A stretch of DNA of 64,000 nt from Caulobacter sp. Root1455 (GCF_001426905.1 NZ_LMFQ01000022.1:62147-126146); one strand, 5' to 3'. Positions 42,501-51,882 are shown, counted from the first letter of the stretch. The notes: generated by a model from the sequence alone, not told the origin. Numbers and translations: made by a program.

Positions 42501-44473
42501 GCCGCCGTCTCCGCGCGCTTGGCCACGCCGAACCGCAGCCGGCGGTCCGACAACGACACCAGGCCGCCGATCGCCATGACCAGCGGGCCCAGGAAGATCA
42601 GCCGCACCCACGGATTGACGAAGGCCCGCACCAGCCAGGCCGGCTGGCCGTTCTCGCCCGCCCGGCGCTCGCCCAGCACGACATAGAGGTCGTCCAGCAC
42701 CTTGGGGCAGATCGCCACCTCCGAGGTGGTCTGGCGGCCGGCGGGATAGAACCGGCGCTCGGGCTTGGCCTCGCAGACCGGCGCGCCGTCCCGGGTGATC
42801 CTCACGGTTCCGCGCTCGGCGATGTAGTTGGAGCCCTCGACCGTGCCGACGTCGGTCAGCACCAGCTCATAGGCGCCCAGCTTCAGCTGTCCGCCGACGC
42901 TCAGGGCCTGGGCCGCCTCGACCCGCCAGGTGGTCTCGAACGACGCGCCCAGCACGAAGATCCCCAGGCCGGCGTGGGCCAGGGTCGTGCCCCAGGCGCC
43001 GCGCGGCAGACCGGTCGCCCGGCGGCGCACCTCGGCCCAGGGGGCGCGGAAGGCCTTGATCCGCTCGGCCAGCTCCAGCACCGCCCCGCCGATCAGCCAG
43101 AAGCCGACCACGAGGCCGGCGCTGGCCAGGCCGCTGCGCGGGGCGACGACGGCGAAGGCGACCAGGCCCAGGATCGCGGCCAGCGCCAGGGCCAGCCACA
43201 GGCGGCGCACGACCAGCCGCGCGTCGCCGCGCTTCCAGGCCAGCAGCGGCCCGGCCGGCAGCACGGCCATGGCCAGCACCATCAGGGGAACAAAGGTCAT
43301 GTTGAAGAACGGCGCGCCCACCGACACCGCCTCGCCGTCCATGGCCTCGCGGATCAGCGGGAACAGGGTGCCGACCAGAACCACCGCCGTGGCCGTCGAC
43401 AGGATGATGTTGTTCAGGACGATGGCGCTCTCGCGGCTGACCGGGGCGAACAGGCCGCCGGCGTTCAGGCTGGGGGCGCGCAGGGCGAACAGCAGGAAGC
43501 CGGCCCCGGCCGCCACGCCCATGATGGTCAGCAGCAGGATCCCGCGCGTCGGGTCGACGGCGAAGGCGTGGACGCTGGTCAGCACGCCCGAGCGCACCAG
43601 GAACGCGCCCAGCATCGAGAAGGTGAAGGCCGCCAGCCCCAGGAACACCGTCCAGCCCGGCAGGGCGCCGCGCTTTTCCAGCACCACGGCCGAGTGCAGC
43701 AGGGCCGAGCCGATCAGCCAGGGCATGAAGCTGGCGTTCTCGACCGGGTCCCAGAACCACCAGCCGCCCCAGCCCAGCTCGTAATAGGCCCAGAAGGCGC
43801 CCAAGGTGATGCCGATGGTCAGGAAGCTCCAGGCCGCCAGGGTCCAGGGCCGCACCCAGCGGGCCCAGGCCGCGTCGACCCGCCCCTCGATCAGGGCGGC
43901 CATGGCGAACGAGAACACCACCGAGAAGCCCACATAGCCGCAATAGAGGAACGGCGGGTGGAAGGCCAAGGCCGGGTCCTGCAGCAGCGGGTTCAGCGAC
44001 GCGCCCTCGACCGGGACGTCGAGCAAGCGGGTCATCGGGTTGGAGGCGAAGACGGTGTAGGCCAGGAACAGCACGCCCAGCGCGCCCTGGGTGGCCACGG
44101 CGTAGGCCCGCAGGCGCGGCGGCAGGGCCTCGCCGAAGCTGGCCACGGCCGCGCCGTAGCCGGTCAGCACCAGGCACCACAGCAGCATCGAGCCCTCGTG
44201 GCTGCCCCAGGCGCCGGCCACCTTGTAGAGCATCGGCTTGGCGGTGTGGGAGTTGGCCGCGACATTGGCCACCGAGAAGTCCGACATCACGAAGGCGTGG
44301 ACCAGGGCCAGGAAGGTCAGGGCCGTGCAGAGGAAGGCGCCGAGCGCCGCGCCGCGGCCGGCTCCGGCCAGCAGCGCCGAACGCCGAGCGCCGCCGATCG
44401 CCGACAGGCTCAGTTGCAGCGCCGAAAGGACCAGGGCCAGGACGAGGGCGTAGGCGCCGAATTCGGTGATCAT
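42497..44473 (-). CDS. ccmF: CcmF, haem lyase subunit of cytochrome c maturation
   Basis: 658 residues with about 14-15 membrane helices. The WWD-type haem-handling region reads GWGGWWFWDPVENASFMPW, and GSHEGSMLLW and FHPPFLYCGYVG are further family blocks. It attaches haem to apocytochrome c with CcmH and CcmI. It overlaps ccmE (4 bases) and ccmH (4 bases). Confidence 0.96.
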   Translation of the reverse strand: MITEFGAYALVLALVLSALQLSLSAIGGARRSALLAGAGRGAALGAFLCTALTFLALVHAFVMSDFSVANVAANSHTAKPMLYKVAGAWGSHEGSMLLWCLVLTGYGAAVASFGEALPPRLRAYAVATQGALGVLFLAYTVFASNPMTRLLDVPVEGASLNPLLQDPALAFHPPFLYCGYVGFSVVFSFAMAALIEGRVDAAWARWVRPWTLAAWSFLTIGITLGAFWAYYELGWGGWWFWDPVENASFMPWLIGSALLHSAVVLEKRGALPGWTVFLGLAAFTFSMLGAFLVRSGVLTSVHAFAVDPTRGILLLTIMGVAAGAGFLLFALRAPSLNAGGLFAPVSRESAIVLNNIILSTATAVVLVGTLFPLIREAMDGEAVSVGAPFFNMTFVPLMVLAMAVLPAGPLLAWKRGDARLVVRRLWLALALAAILGLVAFAVVAPRSGLASAGLVVGFWLIGGAVLELAERIKAFRAPWAEVRRRATGLPRGAWGTTLAHAGLGIFVLGASFETTWRVEAAQALSVGGQLKLGAYELVLTDVGTVEGSNYIAERGTVRITRDGAPVCEAKPERRFYPAGRQTTSEVAICPKVLDDLYVVLGERRAGENGQPAWLVRAFVNPWVRLIFLGPLVMAIGGLVSLSDRRLRFGVAKRAETAA

Positions 44474-44973
44474 GACTTGGTCTTCGCGCCGTAGGTCGGC
44501 GCCTTATAGGTTGGCTGGGCGCCGTCGCCGCGCCACTCGCCCTGTTCCTTCAGGGCCTTGGAGACCTCGCGCGGCATGTAGCGCTCGTCGTGCTTGGCCA
44601 GCACCTGCTTGGCGACGAAGGTCCCGGACGGGTCGAAGGCGCCGGAGGCGACGATCCCCTGCCCTTCGCGGAACAGGTCCGGCAGGTCGCCCTGATAGCG
44701 CACCAGGGCCGTGGAGCGCTGATCGGCGATCACGAACTCGACCAGGCCGTCCGGATGCTTGACGACGCTGCCGGCCTTGACCAGCCCGCCCAGCTGCACC
44801 TTGCGGCCGGCCGGCACGTGGGCGGCGGCGGCCTGGGCCGGGGTGTAGAACAGCGAGATGGCGTCGCGCATGCCCCACAGGGCCAGGCCCACGGCCAAGG
44901 CCACCACGGGCGCGGCGACGGCCAGGACGGTCAGGCGGCGGCGCGCCTTGCGGGATTTGGGCAGGAAGCTCAT
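44470..44973 (-). CDS. ccmE: CcmE, periplasmic haem chaperone
   Basis: 167 residues. N-terminal membrane anchor, OB-fold with GGLVKAGSV and FVIADQRSTALVRYQGDLPDLFREGQG, and the covalent haem-binding histidine in VLAKHDERYMP. It passes haem from CcmC to the CcmFHI lyase. It overlaps ccmI and ccmF by 4 bases each. The ABC genes ccmABC and ccmD are not in the window. Confidence 0.95.
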   Translation of the reverse strand: MSFLPKSRKARRRLTVLAVAAPVVALAVGLALWGMRDAISLFYTPAQAAAAHVPAGRKVQLGGLVKAGSVVKHPDGLVEFVIADQRSTALVRYQGDLPDLFREGQGIVASGAFDPSGTFVAKQVLAKHDERYMPREVSKALKEQGEWRGDGAQPTYKAPTYGAKTKS

Positions 44974-46091
44974 GGCTGGGTCTTCTGGGACGGGGTCTGG
45001 GCCGCCTGACGCAGGGCGGCCAGCACCTTGGGCTGATCCTTGTAGCGCGTCTGGGCCTTGGCCAGGGCGGCGTCGCGGCGGGCGTCGTCGCCCAGCACCG
45101 AATAGGCGCGCACCAGCTTGATCCAGCCGTCGGGATCGTCGGGATTGGCCTCGAGCCGGGCGGCCAGGCCCGCGACCATGCCCTGGATCATGTCCTGGAC
45201 GTCACCGCCCTGGGCGCTTTCGGCGGGGCGGCCGGTCGGGGCGGCCGAAGGCGGCAGGCCGCCCTGGGCCTCGACCTGGGCGATCTGGTGGCCAAAGCCC
45301 ATGCGGCGCGGATCGTCGGGCGGCAGGTCGGCCAGCAGCGCCTTCCAGTCGGCCAGGCCGCCCTTGACGTCGCCGTCGGCGATCCGGGCCAGGCCCAGAT
45401 GGTAGCGGGCGCTGGTGTTGCGGGGATCGCGCTTGAGCGCCTCGGCGAAGGCCTTGCGGGCGTCCGGCCCGATCTCGCCCTGGCCCTCGGCCACGAAGGT
45501 CTCGCCCAGCCCGGCCCACAGGTCGGCGCGGGCGGGGGCGACGATCACGGCGCGGCGCAGGGCCTGGGACGCGCCGGCGGCGTCGCCGGCGGCCATCCGG
45601 GCCAGGGCCAGGTTCTTCAGCGGTTCGGGATCGGTGGGGCGCTGGATGGCGATCTGCTCCAGCACGGCGGCGATCTTACGCGGCTCCAGCTGGGCGGGAT
45701 CGGTGTTGCGCCACGCGGCCACGCGCTTCAGGTACGGCTGGTCGGCCAGGCCCGGGGCCCCGATCAGTCCATAGATCCCGAGGGCCATCACCGGCGCGAC
45801 GGCCGCCAGGACCAGCACCAGCGGCCGCAGCCGGGGATTGGCGGCGGGCCACGGGGCCTGGTGGTCGGCGGCGGCGAGCAGCCGACGGCCGGCCTCGGCC
45901 CGCGCGCCCTTCAGCTCGGCGTCGGCCAGCAGGCCCCGTTCGGCCAGGTCGTCGATCTCGGACAGTTGCCGCCGGTGCACGGCGAGGCTGGCGTCGTCGC
46001 CCACGCCCAAGGATGCTCGCGCGGCGCCGCGCATCATCAGGGCGGCGACGACGGCCGACAATCCCGCCGCGGCGATCCAGAAAGCGATCAT
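44970..46091 (-). CDS. ccmI: CcmI, apocytochrome c chaperone with TPR domain
   Basis: 373 residues. Two membrane helices (about 1-20 and 95-115) flank a cytoplasmic loop with the typical HRRQLSEIDDLAERGLL; the periplasmic C-terminal part has TPR-like repeats (PEPLKNLALARMAAGDAAGASQ, TSARYHLGLARIADGD). It presents apocytochrome to the CcmFH complex. It is the first gene of the ccmI-E-F-H operon, which runs with 4-base overlaps throughout. Confidence 0.93.
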   Translation of the reverse strand: MIAFWIAAAGLSAVVAALMMRGAARASLGVGDDASLAVHRRQLSEIDDLAERGLLADAELKGARAEAGRRLLAAADHQAPWPAANPRLRPLVLVLAAVAPVMALGIYGLIGAPGLADQPYLKRVAAWRNTDPAQLEPRKIAAVLEQIAIQRPTDPEPLKNLALARMAAGDAAGASQALRRAVIVAPARADLWAGLGETFVAEGQGEIGPDARKAFAEALKRDPRNTSARYHLGLARIADGDVKGGLADWKALLADLPPDDPRRMGFGHQIAQVEAQGGLPPSAAPTGRPAESAQGGDVQDMIQGMVAGLAARLEANPDDPDGWIKLVRAYSVLGDDARRDAALAKAQTRYKDQPKVLAALRQAAQTPSQKTQP

Positions 46092-46158
46092 GCCCGCGTG
46101 TTAGCGGGGAAACGGCGTCGGCCGTTAGCGAAAAAAGCGCTTAAGGAACCCGATGGGG

Positions 46159-47574
46159 TTACGCGGCGGCCGCCATCGCCGCGGCCGCGCGCCGGCGGAC
46201 GATCTCGGCGGTCTTCTCGTCGCGGCTGTAGGCGATGTAGCCGGCGGCCAGGTCGACATAGAGCCGGGCCAGGCCCTGGTCGCCGCCGTCGCCGGTGCGG
46301 ACGACGTGCAGGATGTCCTCGATGTACTGGTCCAGGCGCCCGTTCAGCTTCTCCAGCACCTTGGCCCGGCTGGCCCCATAGCCGCTCTGCATGGCGCAGC
46401 CGCGGATCTCGGCGATGAACGTCAGCACGGCGGTCAGCCGCCGGCCGAGGGCCTCGTCGGGCTCGGTCGTCAGCTGCGGCACGCCCTTGCCCTTCTTGCC
46501 GCCGAGCATCGAGATCGGCCGCAGCGGCAGGGCCGCCAGCAGCTCCCGCTCGGCGCCGTTCATGCGCGTCTCGACCGCGTGGGCGACGGCCTGCTTGTGC
46601 TTGGCGATCCGCCGGCCCCAGGGACCGTCCTTGGCCAGGTTCACAGACTGCTCGAACTCGGTGATCTCCTGGGAGACCTTGTGGGCGGCCTGGGCGGCCT
46701 TGCGGCCCTCGGCCTGGCCCTTGTCCAGGTCGAAGGTCGTAATGAGGTCAATGTTCTTGGCGATGTCGGTCAGCACCCGCTCGCCGAACACGCTGACCTC
46801 CGACGAGGCCCAGAACTTGTCGTTCGGCCGCTCCATGACCGCCGAGATCACCCGCAGGATCCGCCAGTCGTCGGGCAGGTGGGCGGCCAGCATCTCGAAC
46901 AGCAGGGGCCCGGCGTCCGGGCGGATCTTGCAGGCGTCCTTGTAGGCCAGGCGCGCGGCGGAGGCGCGCTCCTCGCTCATCTTGCTGACCCATTCCTGCA
47001 GCCTGGGCAGGGCGACGCGGACGATGGCCGACAGCTCCAGACACGAGGCCAGCTCGTCGATGTCGCAGATCGCGTCCAGGGCCTGGAAGCCGGCGTCGGT
47101 CTGGGCGCGCAGGCCCTTGGCGGCGATCTTGCAGAGTTCGTTGAAAACCTCGGGCGGGCCCTCGTCCAGGTCCCACGGATTGCAGCGCGCCGCGGCCTCC
47201 TCGACCTCCTTGGGGGCCTTGGCCTTCAAGGCGGACCACAGCAGGGTCAGGGTGCGGGGCGGAAAGGAGGTCTGCTCGGTGTCGCGCTGGGCGCACAGCG
47301 GGACGATCGGGGCCAGCACGCTGTTGCGGACGTAGCGGGCGGCGGTCTCGTCCTCGACGAGGCCGCGCACGGCCGCCAACGCGCCCTGCCCGCCGGCCGG
47401 ACCGGCCAGGGCGAGTTCAAGGCTGCGCAAAGCGGCGTCGGGCGCGGTTTCCACCAGCTTCCGAACCATCAGCAACTTGTTGGCGGCGATCCCGGCCATA
47501 ACCCCCCGCTGGACCAGTCCACTCTGGGCCGCGTCAACCATGTTGCCAACGAGGTTAAGACTTTCCGAAACCAT
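46159..47574 (-). CDS. Large helical protein of unknown function
   Basis: 471 residues from ATG 47574, beginning MVSESLNLVGNMVDAA. The protein is almost entirely predicted helix, without a signal or membrane segment and without motifs I recognise; it ends in a basic and alanine-rich tail (IVRRRAAAAMAAAA). An in-frame extension upstream (containing STPFFEQQKD) is possible with a non-ATG start, since the chosen ATG has only a weak ribosome binding site. It lies 67 bases upstream of ccmI on the same strand. The function is unknown. Confidence 0.7.
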   Translation of the reverse strand: MVSESLNLVGNMVDAAQSGLVQRGVMAGIAANKLLMVRKLVETAPDAALRSLELALAGPAGGQGALAAVRGLVEDETAARYVRNSVLAPIVPLCAQRDTEQTSFPPRTLTLLWSALKAKAPKEVEEAAARCNPWDLDEGPPEVFNELCKIAAKGLRAQTDAGFQALDAICDIDELASCLELSAIVRVALPRLQEWVSKMSEERASAARLAYKDACKIRPDAGPLLFEMLAAHLPDDWRILRVISAVMERPNDKFWASSEVSVFGERVLTDIAKNIDLITTFDLDKGQAEGRKAAQAAHKVSQEITEFEQSVNLAKDGPWGRRIAKHKQAVAHAVETRMNGAERELLAALPLRPISMLGGKKGKGVPQLTTEPDEALGRRLTAVLTFIAEIRGCAMQSGYGASRAKVLEKLNGRLDQYIEDILHVVRTGDGGDQGLARLYVDLAAGYIAYSRDEKTAEIVRRRAAAAMAAAA

Positions 47575-47680
47575 ATCTTTTTGCTGTTCAAAGAACGGTG
47601 TCGAAAGGTCGCTGGACCGTGTCCGCCGGTGTCTGTCGAAAATCGGCGAAATGCTGGGTTGAGCAAACACCGCCGTCGCT

Positions 47681-47863
47681 CTCCTCACCCGTGAAACGGG
47701 GGGGGAGGTGGCGCGCTGCGAATACGCAGCGTGACGGAGGGGCGTTAGGCGACATCCAGGATCTGGACCATGGGGACTGATTCTCGAGTGGGCGGTCTGG
47801 ACGCCCCCTCCGTCACGTCGCCTATCGGCGCCGTGCCACCTCCCCCGTTTCACGGGTGAGGAG
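47681..47863. repeat. Large intergenic inverted repeat, type C
   Basis: The arms CTCCTCACCCGTGAAACGGG... and ...CCCGTTTCACGGGTGAGGAG are inverted copies (one has extra G residues), each a hairpin, with inner hairpins GCTGCG-AATA-CGCAGC and matching GACGGAGGGGCG / GCCCCCTCCGTC segments. It lies between the helical protein start and the kinase stop, and includes the upstream region of the former. Confidence 0.8.
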
Positions 47864-47871
47864 AAAAGGCC

Positions 47872-49254
47872 CTACCCTCCCGATCGCGGCAGCACCAAGG
47901 TCACCCTCAGCCCGCCCAGCGGCGAGGCGCCCAGGGTCACGGAGCCGCCGTAGGCCCGCGCCAGTTCGTCGACGATCGACAGGCCCAGGCCCGAGCCCGG
48001 GGTGTGCTCGTCCATCCGCTGGCCGCGCTTGAGGGCGTCGCTCCAGCGGTCGGGCGGCAGGCCGGGTCCGTCGTCGTCCACGGTCAGGGTCATCTGCTCG
48101 GGCGAGCTGGCCGCGGCCACGGCCCGCACCTTGCCCTTGCACCACTTGCCGGCGTTCTCCATCACGTTGCCGGCCAGCTCCATGAAGTCCTGGCGTTCGC
48201 CCTGGAAGCACAGGTTCTCCGGGCACCGCCAGTCGATCTCGACGCCCTTGTCCTGGAAGATCCGCTCCAGGGTGACGGCCAGCTCGTCCATGATCGGCTC
48301 GACCGGCGTGCGCTCGCCCGAGGTCTGCGAACGGGCGGCGGCCCGGGCCCGGCGCAGGTGGTGGTCGACCTGCTCGCGCATGGTCTGGGCCTGGCGCTCG
48401 ACGACTTCGGAAAGGGCGCCGGGCCGCTGGCCCGCCTCGGTCAGCATCACCGACAGCGGGGTCTTCAGGGCGTGGGCCAGGTTGCCGACGTGGGTGCGCT
48501 GGCGCTCGACGACCTCCTGGTTGTGGGCCAGCAGGGCGTTCAGCTCGACGGCCAGGGGCTCCAGCTCCTCGGGATAGGCGCCCTCGAGCTTTTCGGACCG
48601 GCCGCGCCGCACCGAGGCCACTTCGCGCCGCAGGCGGAACAGCGGCAGCAGGCCGACTCGCACCTGCACCACCACCGCGGCGATCAGGCCGACGCCCAGG
48701 ATGACCAGGGCCAGGGAGGTGATGCGGGCGAATCGGTCGGCGTCGGCGTCGATCGGCGAGCGGTCCTCGGCGGCGATGAACACCACCGGCCGCGGATAGT
48801 CCGGCAGCCGGGCCAGCAGGGCGGCGGCGCGCAGCGGCCGGTTCTGCGGGCCCCTGAGGTCGAAATACAGCGTCTTGCCCGGCTCGGCCATCAGCCGCTC
48901 GGACTGCTCGACCGAGATCGCCAGGTCGCTGTCGAACAGCGAGCGCGAGCGTTCGATGACGTTCAGCCCGCCCCCGCCGGCCGGCTGGTCGAGGATCGTC
49001 CAGTAGCGGCCCGAATAGGCCCGGGTGGCGCGGATGTCGGTCAGGAACGGGGCCTTCAGCACCCCGTCCTCGACGGTCGAGCCGGCATAGAGGTCGTCGG
49101 TCAGCACGGCCAGCGACTGGTCGAAGCGCCGGATCGCCGCGTCCCGGAACTGGGCGGTCAGGAAGACGCCCGCCAGGACCAGCACCACCAGGTTCCAGAT
49201 CCCGGCCAGCAACACCAGCCGCCGGACCAGCGAGGGCTTGCTGAGGTCCCACAT
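47872..49254 (-). CDS. PhoQ-like sensor histidine kinase
   Basis: 460 residues: membrane helix (about 12-30), periplasmic domain with acidic patches (DADADRFAR near the second helix), membrane helix (about 178-198), a HAMP-like linker, HisKA with the acceptor histidine in NLAHALKTPLSVM, and an ATPase domain (NVMENAGKWCKG, DDDGPGLPP, GSGLGLSIVDE). NLAHALKTPL is the PhoQ-type H-box. It pairs with the regulator encoded upstream (49407-50084) and with a PepSY protein. Confidence 0.93.
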   Translation of the reverse strand: MWDLSKPSLVRRLVLLAGIWNLVVLVLAGVFLTAQFRDAAIRRFDQSLAVLTDDLYAGSTVEDGVLKAPFLTDIRATRAYSGRYWTILDQPAGGGGLNVIERSRSLFDSDLAISVEQSERLMAEPGKTLYFDLRGPQNRPLRAAALLARLPDYPRPVVFIAAEDRSPIDADADRFARITSLALVILGVGLIAAVVVQVRVGLLPLFRLRREVASVRRGRSEKLEGAYPEELEPLAVELNALLAHNQEVVERQRTHVGNLAHALKTPLSVMLTEAGQRPGALSEVVERQAQTMREQVDHHLRRARAAARSQTSGERTPVEPIMDELAVTLERIFQDKGVEIDWRCPENLCFQGERQDFMELAGNVMENAGKWCKGKVRAVAAASSPEQMTLTVDDDGPGLPPDRWSDALKRGQRMDEHTPGSGLGLSIVDELARAYGGSVTLGASPLGGLRVTLVLPRSGG

Positions 49255-49292
49255 GATCTAGAGCCCCTCGGCCAAGGCCGCGGGTCCGAAAA

Positions 49293-49379
49293 CCTCGTCC
49301 TTCGACAGGCTCGGGATGAGGTTTTCCACCGATCCGCCGCTCACAGTAGCCCTCATCCTGAGCCTGTCGAAGGACGAGG
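49293..49379. repeat. 29-bp inverted repeat, GTCCTTCGACAGGCTCAGGATGAGG type
   Basis: The arms at 49293-49321 and 49351-49379 are reverse complements except for one base (CGGGATGAGG against CAGGATGAGG). It lies between the response regulator stop and the kinase start, inside an operon. This repeat type is, from memory, common in Caulobacterales and other high-GC proteobacteria. The RNA would fold into one long hairpin and could lower kinase expression relative to the regulator. Confidence 0.85.
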
Positions 49380-49406
49380 GCGAACCCCCGGCGTCAACCG
49401 GCGATC

Positions 49407-50084
49407 CTACTCGGTCGTCTCGCCTTCCAGCGGCGTCAGGCGGTAGCCCAGGCCGCGCACGGTCTCGATGCGGTCGCTGCCCAGCTTCTTGCGCAGCCGG
49501 CCGATGAACACCTCGATGGTGTTGGAGTCGCGGTCGAAGTCCTGGTCGTACAGGTGCTCGACCAGCTCGGTGCGGCCGATCACCCGGCCCTGGTGCATCA
49601 TCATGTAGTGCAGCAGGCGGTATTCCAGCGAGGTCAGGCGCAGGGGCTCGCCGTTGACGCTGGCCCGGGCCGCGCGCGGGTCCAGGCGCAGGCCGCCGCA
49701 CGACAGGCTGGGCGAGGCGTGGCCGGCCGAGCGGCGCAGCAAGGCGCGCAGGCGGGCCAGAAGCTCCTCGGTGTGGAACGGCTTGGTCAGGTAGTCGTCG
49801 GCCCCGGCGTCGAAGCCCGCCACCTTCTCGTTCCACGAGCCGCGGGCGGTCAGGATCAGCACCGGCGTGGCGACATTGCCGCGCCGCCAGCGCTCCAGCA
49901 CCGACACGCCGTCCACCTTGGGCAGGCCCAGGTCCAGCACCACCGCGTCGTAGGGCTCGGTCTCGCCCAGGAACTGGGCCTCCTCGCCGTCGGCGGCGTG
50001 ATCGACGGCGTAGCCCGCGTCGCCCAGGGCCAGCTTCAGCTGACGCGACAGGTCGGGATCGTCTTCGACAAGCAGGATGCGCAT
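49407..50084 (-). CDS. PhoP-like OmpR-family response regulator
   Basis: 225 residues. Receiver with LVEDDPDLS, the acceptor Asp in AVVLDLGLP, LTARGSWNEK and DDYLTKPFH, then the winged helix LTSLEYRLLHYMMMH, RDSNTIEVFIGRLRKKL and TVRGLGYRL. It opens the regulator-kinase pair; a PepSY protein is encoded 38 bases upstream of it on the same strand. Confidence 0.94.
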   Translation of the reverse strand: MRILLVEDDPDLSRQLKLALGDAGYAVDHAADGEEAQFLGETEPYDAVVLDLGLPKVDGVSVLERWRRGNVATPVLILTARGSWNEKVAGFDAGADDYLTKPFHTEELLARLRALLRRSAGHASPSLSCGGLRLDPRAARASVNGEPLRLTSLEYRLLHYMMMHQGRVIGRTELVEHLYDQDFDRDSNTIEVFIGRLRKKLGSDRIETVRGLGYRLTPLEGETTE

Positions 50085-50122
50085 TTTTGGGGGAGCCTCT
50101 GTCTCGTGACGCGGTTTGGAGC

Positions 50123-50440
50123 TTAGTTGGCGCTGAGGATCTGACCGGTCCGGGCGTCGACGATGAAGTCGATGCGGCGACCGTCGGTGGTGGCCCAGCG
50201 GACCCGGTAATTGGGGCCTTCCAGGCCGGCGTCAAGCACGCGGCCGGGCGTGCGCCGGCCGATCTGTTCGATCACCCGGCTCAGCGGCACCAGCTGGCCC
50301 GACTGCACGCCGCCACGCGCCTGGTCCTGCCGGGCGCGCCAATCGGCGCCCAGCGAGTCCGGGCCGCGCTGCGCGGACGCCACGCCCGGGAGGGCGGCGG
50401 CGGCCAGAACGGCGGCGAAGAGGAAGTGGATCGGCTTCAT
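50123..50440 (-). CDS. PepSY-domain periplasmic protein
   Basis: 105 residues. Signal peptide (MKPIHFLFAAVLAAAALPGVASAQ), then one PepSY unit: VPLSRVIEQIGRRTPGRVLDAGLEG, then YRVRWATTDGRRIDFIVDARTGQIL. It is the first gene of the operon with the PhoP/PhoQ-like pair; such small PepSY proteins often accompany these systems and may modulate the kinase in the periplasm. Confidence 0.87.
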   Translation of the reverse strand: MKPIHFLFAAVLAAAALPGVASAQRGPDSLGADWRARQDQARGGVQSGQLVPLSRVIEQIGRRTPGRVLDAGLEGPNYRVRWATTDGRRIDFIVDARTGQILSAN

Positions 50441-50701
50441 GGGCTACGATCTAAAGCGTTGCGGCTGAATAGAGGCTGAACACGGCCGTTATGGACGTGT
50501 AGCGACGTTCTGTCACGGATTCGGCGCGGGAAAGCCCTGCCCGCCGCCGGCCGCTCGATCCCGGCGTCGGCGACGCTTCAAGCTCGGGCTTGCCAGTCAA
50601 ATAACACGGTTCTAGCGTGCAATCCTCGCGTGCAGGGCGTCGGGATTCAGCCCGGACCTGGACGCGACGCCGGACCTTCGAAAGGTCCTTGGGGGGAACA
50701 T

Positions 50702-51676
50702 ATGCGACCGTTCGGAAATTTCCGGGGCCTGGCCTTGATGTGCGGCCTGGCCCTCGGCTTGGCGCTGGCCTCGAGTCCGCCCGCCACGGCCCGCGCCGAC
50801 ACGCCCCCGCCCAGCGCCTCGCCCGCCACGGCCGAGGGCGTGATCCAGGCCGTCGGCGTCGAACCCTCGGCCCTGGGCGCCAATTCCGACCGGCTCACCT
50901 TCCTGCCGACCGGCGCCGCCGCGCCCGTGGCGCTGACCGTCGACCGTCCCGCCGACAAGCAGGCCCTGGACCTGGGCGCCCGGCCGGGCGACCGGATCTG
51001 GCTGACGGTGGACAATCCGCTGAACCCCCAGCACGTGGTCCAGATCACCCGCGTCGCCCGGCCCGTGCCGATCCTGCAGCGACTGATCGCCCTGGTCGCC
51101 GCCTTCGCGGTCATCGCCGCCGCCGCCACCTTCGCCACCATCGGCAAGCCGTGGCGATTCCTGGTCGGCGACGACAACCGCATGAGCAATTCCCAGACCC
51201 AGATGGTGCTGTGGTTCGGCGTGGTCGCCGTGGTCTATGGCGCCGCCGTGATCCTGCGCGGTTGGTTCCTGGGCTGGGAATTCATGGGCGGGATCTCGAT
51301 GACCGCCAACGTCCTGGCCATGACGGGCCTTTCGGGCCTGTCGTTCGGCGCCGCCAAGGTCGTGGCCGTGCAGAAGAGCGCCAGCGCCGCCGCCACGGGC
51401 GTCGTCGCGACCGCCGCCCCGGCGACCCGGCCCAGCTTCACCGACCTGGTGCTCAACGACTTCGGCGACGCCGACCTGGGCGACTTCCAGATGATCCTGA
51501 TCAGCGGCGTGGCCACGGTGATCTTCGCCTGCGCCAGCTGGGAGTTCCTGACCCTGATCGACATCGTCAAGACCACCCAGCTGCCCGACGTCGACACCGC
51601 CCTCTTGGGTTCGTTCGGCATCGGCCAGGGGGCCTATCTGATCAAGAAGGCGGCGCTGCCGAACGGGGTGGGGTGA
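50702..51676 (+). CDS. Membrane protein of unknown function with exported N-terminal domain
   Basis: 324 residues. Signal peptide (ending ATARAD), a short exported domain (about 35-125) with SDRLTFLPTG and GDRIWLTVDN, then about five membrane helices (from LIALVAAFAVIAAAATFATI) and a soluble segment before the final two. SNSQTQMVLWFGVVAVVYGAAVIL is striking, but I do not know the family. The ATG 50702 has GGGGGGA upstream. The 261 bases before it hold no gene. Confidence 0.75.
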   Translation: MRPFGNFRGLALMCGLALGLALASSPPATARADTPPPSASPATAEGVIQAVGVEPSALGANSDRLTFLPTGAAAPVALTVDRPADKQALDLGARPGDRIWLTVDNPLNPQHVVQITRVARPVPILQRLIALVAAFAVIAAAATFATIGKPWRFLVGDDNRMSNSQTQMVLWFGVVAVVYGAAVILRGWFLGWEFMGGISMTANVLAMTGLSGLSFGAAKVVAVQKSASAAATGVVATAAPATRPSFTDLVLNDFGDADLGDFQMILISGVATVIFACASWEFLTLIDIVKTTQLPDVDTALLGSFGIGQGAYLIKKAALPNGVG

Positions 51677-51683
51677 GGGAGCG

Positions 51684-51882
51684 TTAGGCTGGCTGGGTCT
51701 CTTGGCCGACGGCTGGGCCGAAGCTCTCGCTATCGGGAAAGGTCTCCGGCCGCATGCCCGCCAGCAATTCATCCAGGGTGTAGGTCGGGGCGCAAATCGG
51801 CTCGATGCGAGGCGGCCGCCATCACGGCCGTGGGAATGCGCACCGAGGCGCTGTTGCCCCACTTCTTGATCAGCACCTGCAC
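51684..51882 (-). pseudogene. Remnant of a MazE/AbrB-type antitoxin gene
   Basis: GTG 51882 (CTGGAG upstream) starts VQVLIKKWGNSASVRIPTAV, the unmistakable swapped-hairpin N-terminus of MazE antitoxins. After MAAA the frame leaves the family. A few bases later another frame resumes with IEPICAPTYTLDELLAGM and runs to a stop at 51684, matching the toxin-binding C-terminus of such antitoxins. About 15-20 codons in between, normally with the rest of the DNA-binding fold, are gone. No MazF-type toxin gene is present beside it. Confidence 0.65.
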
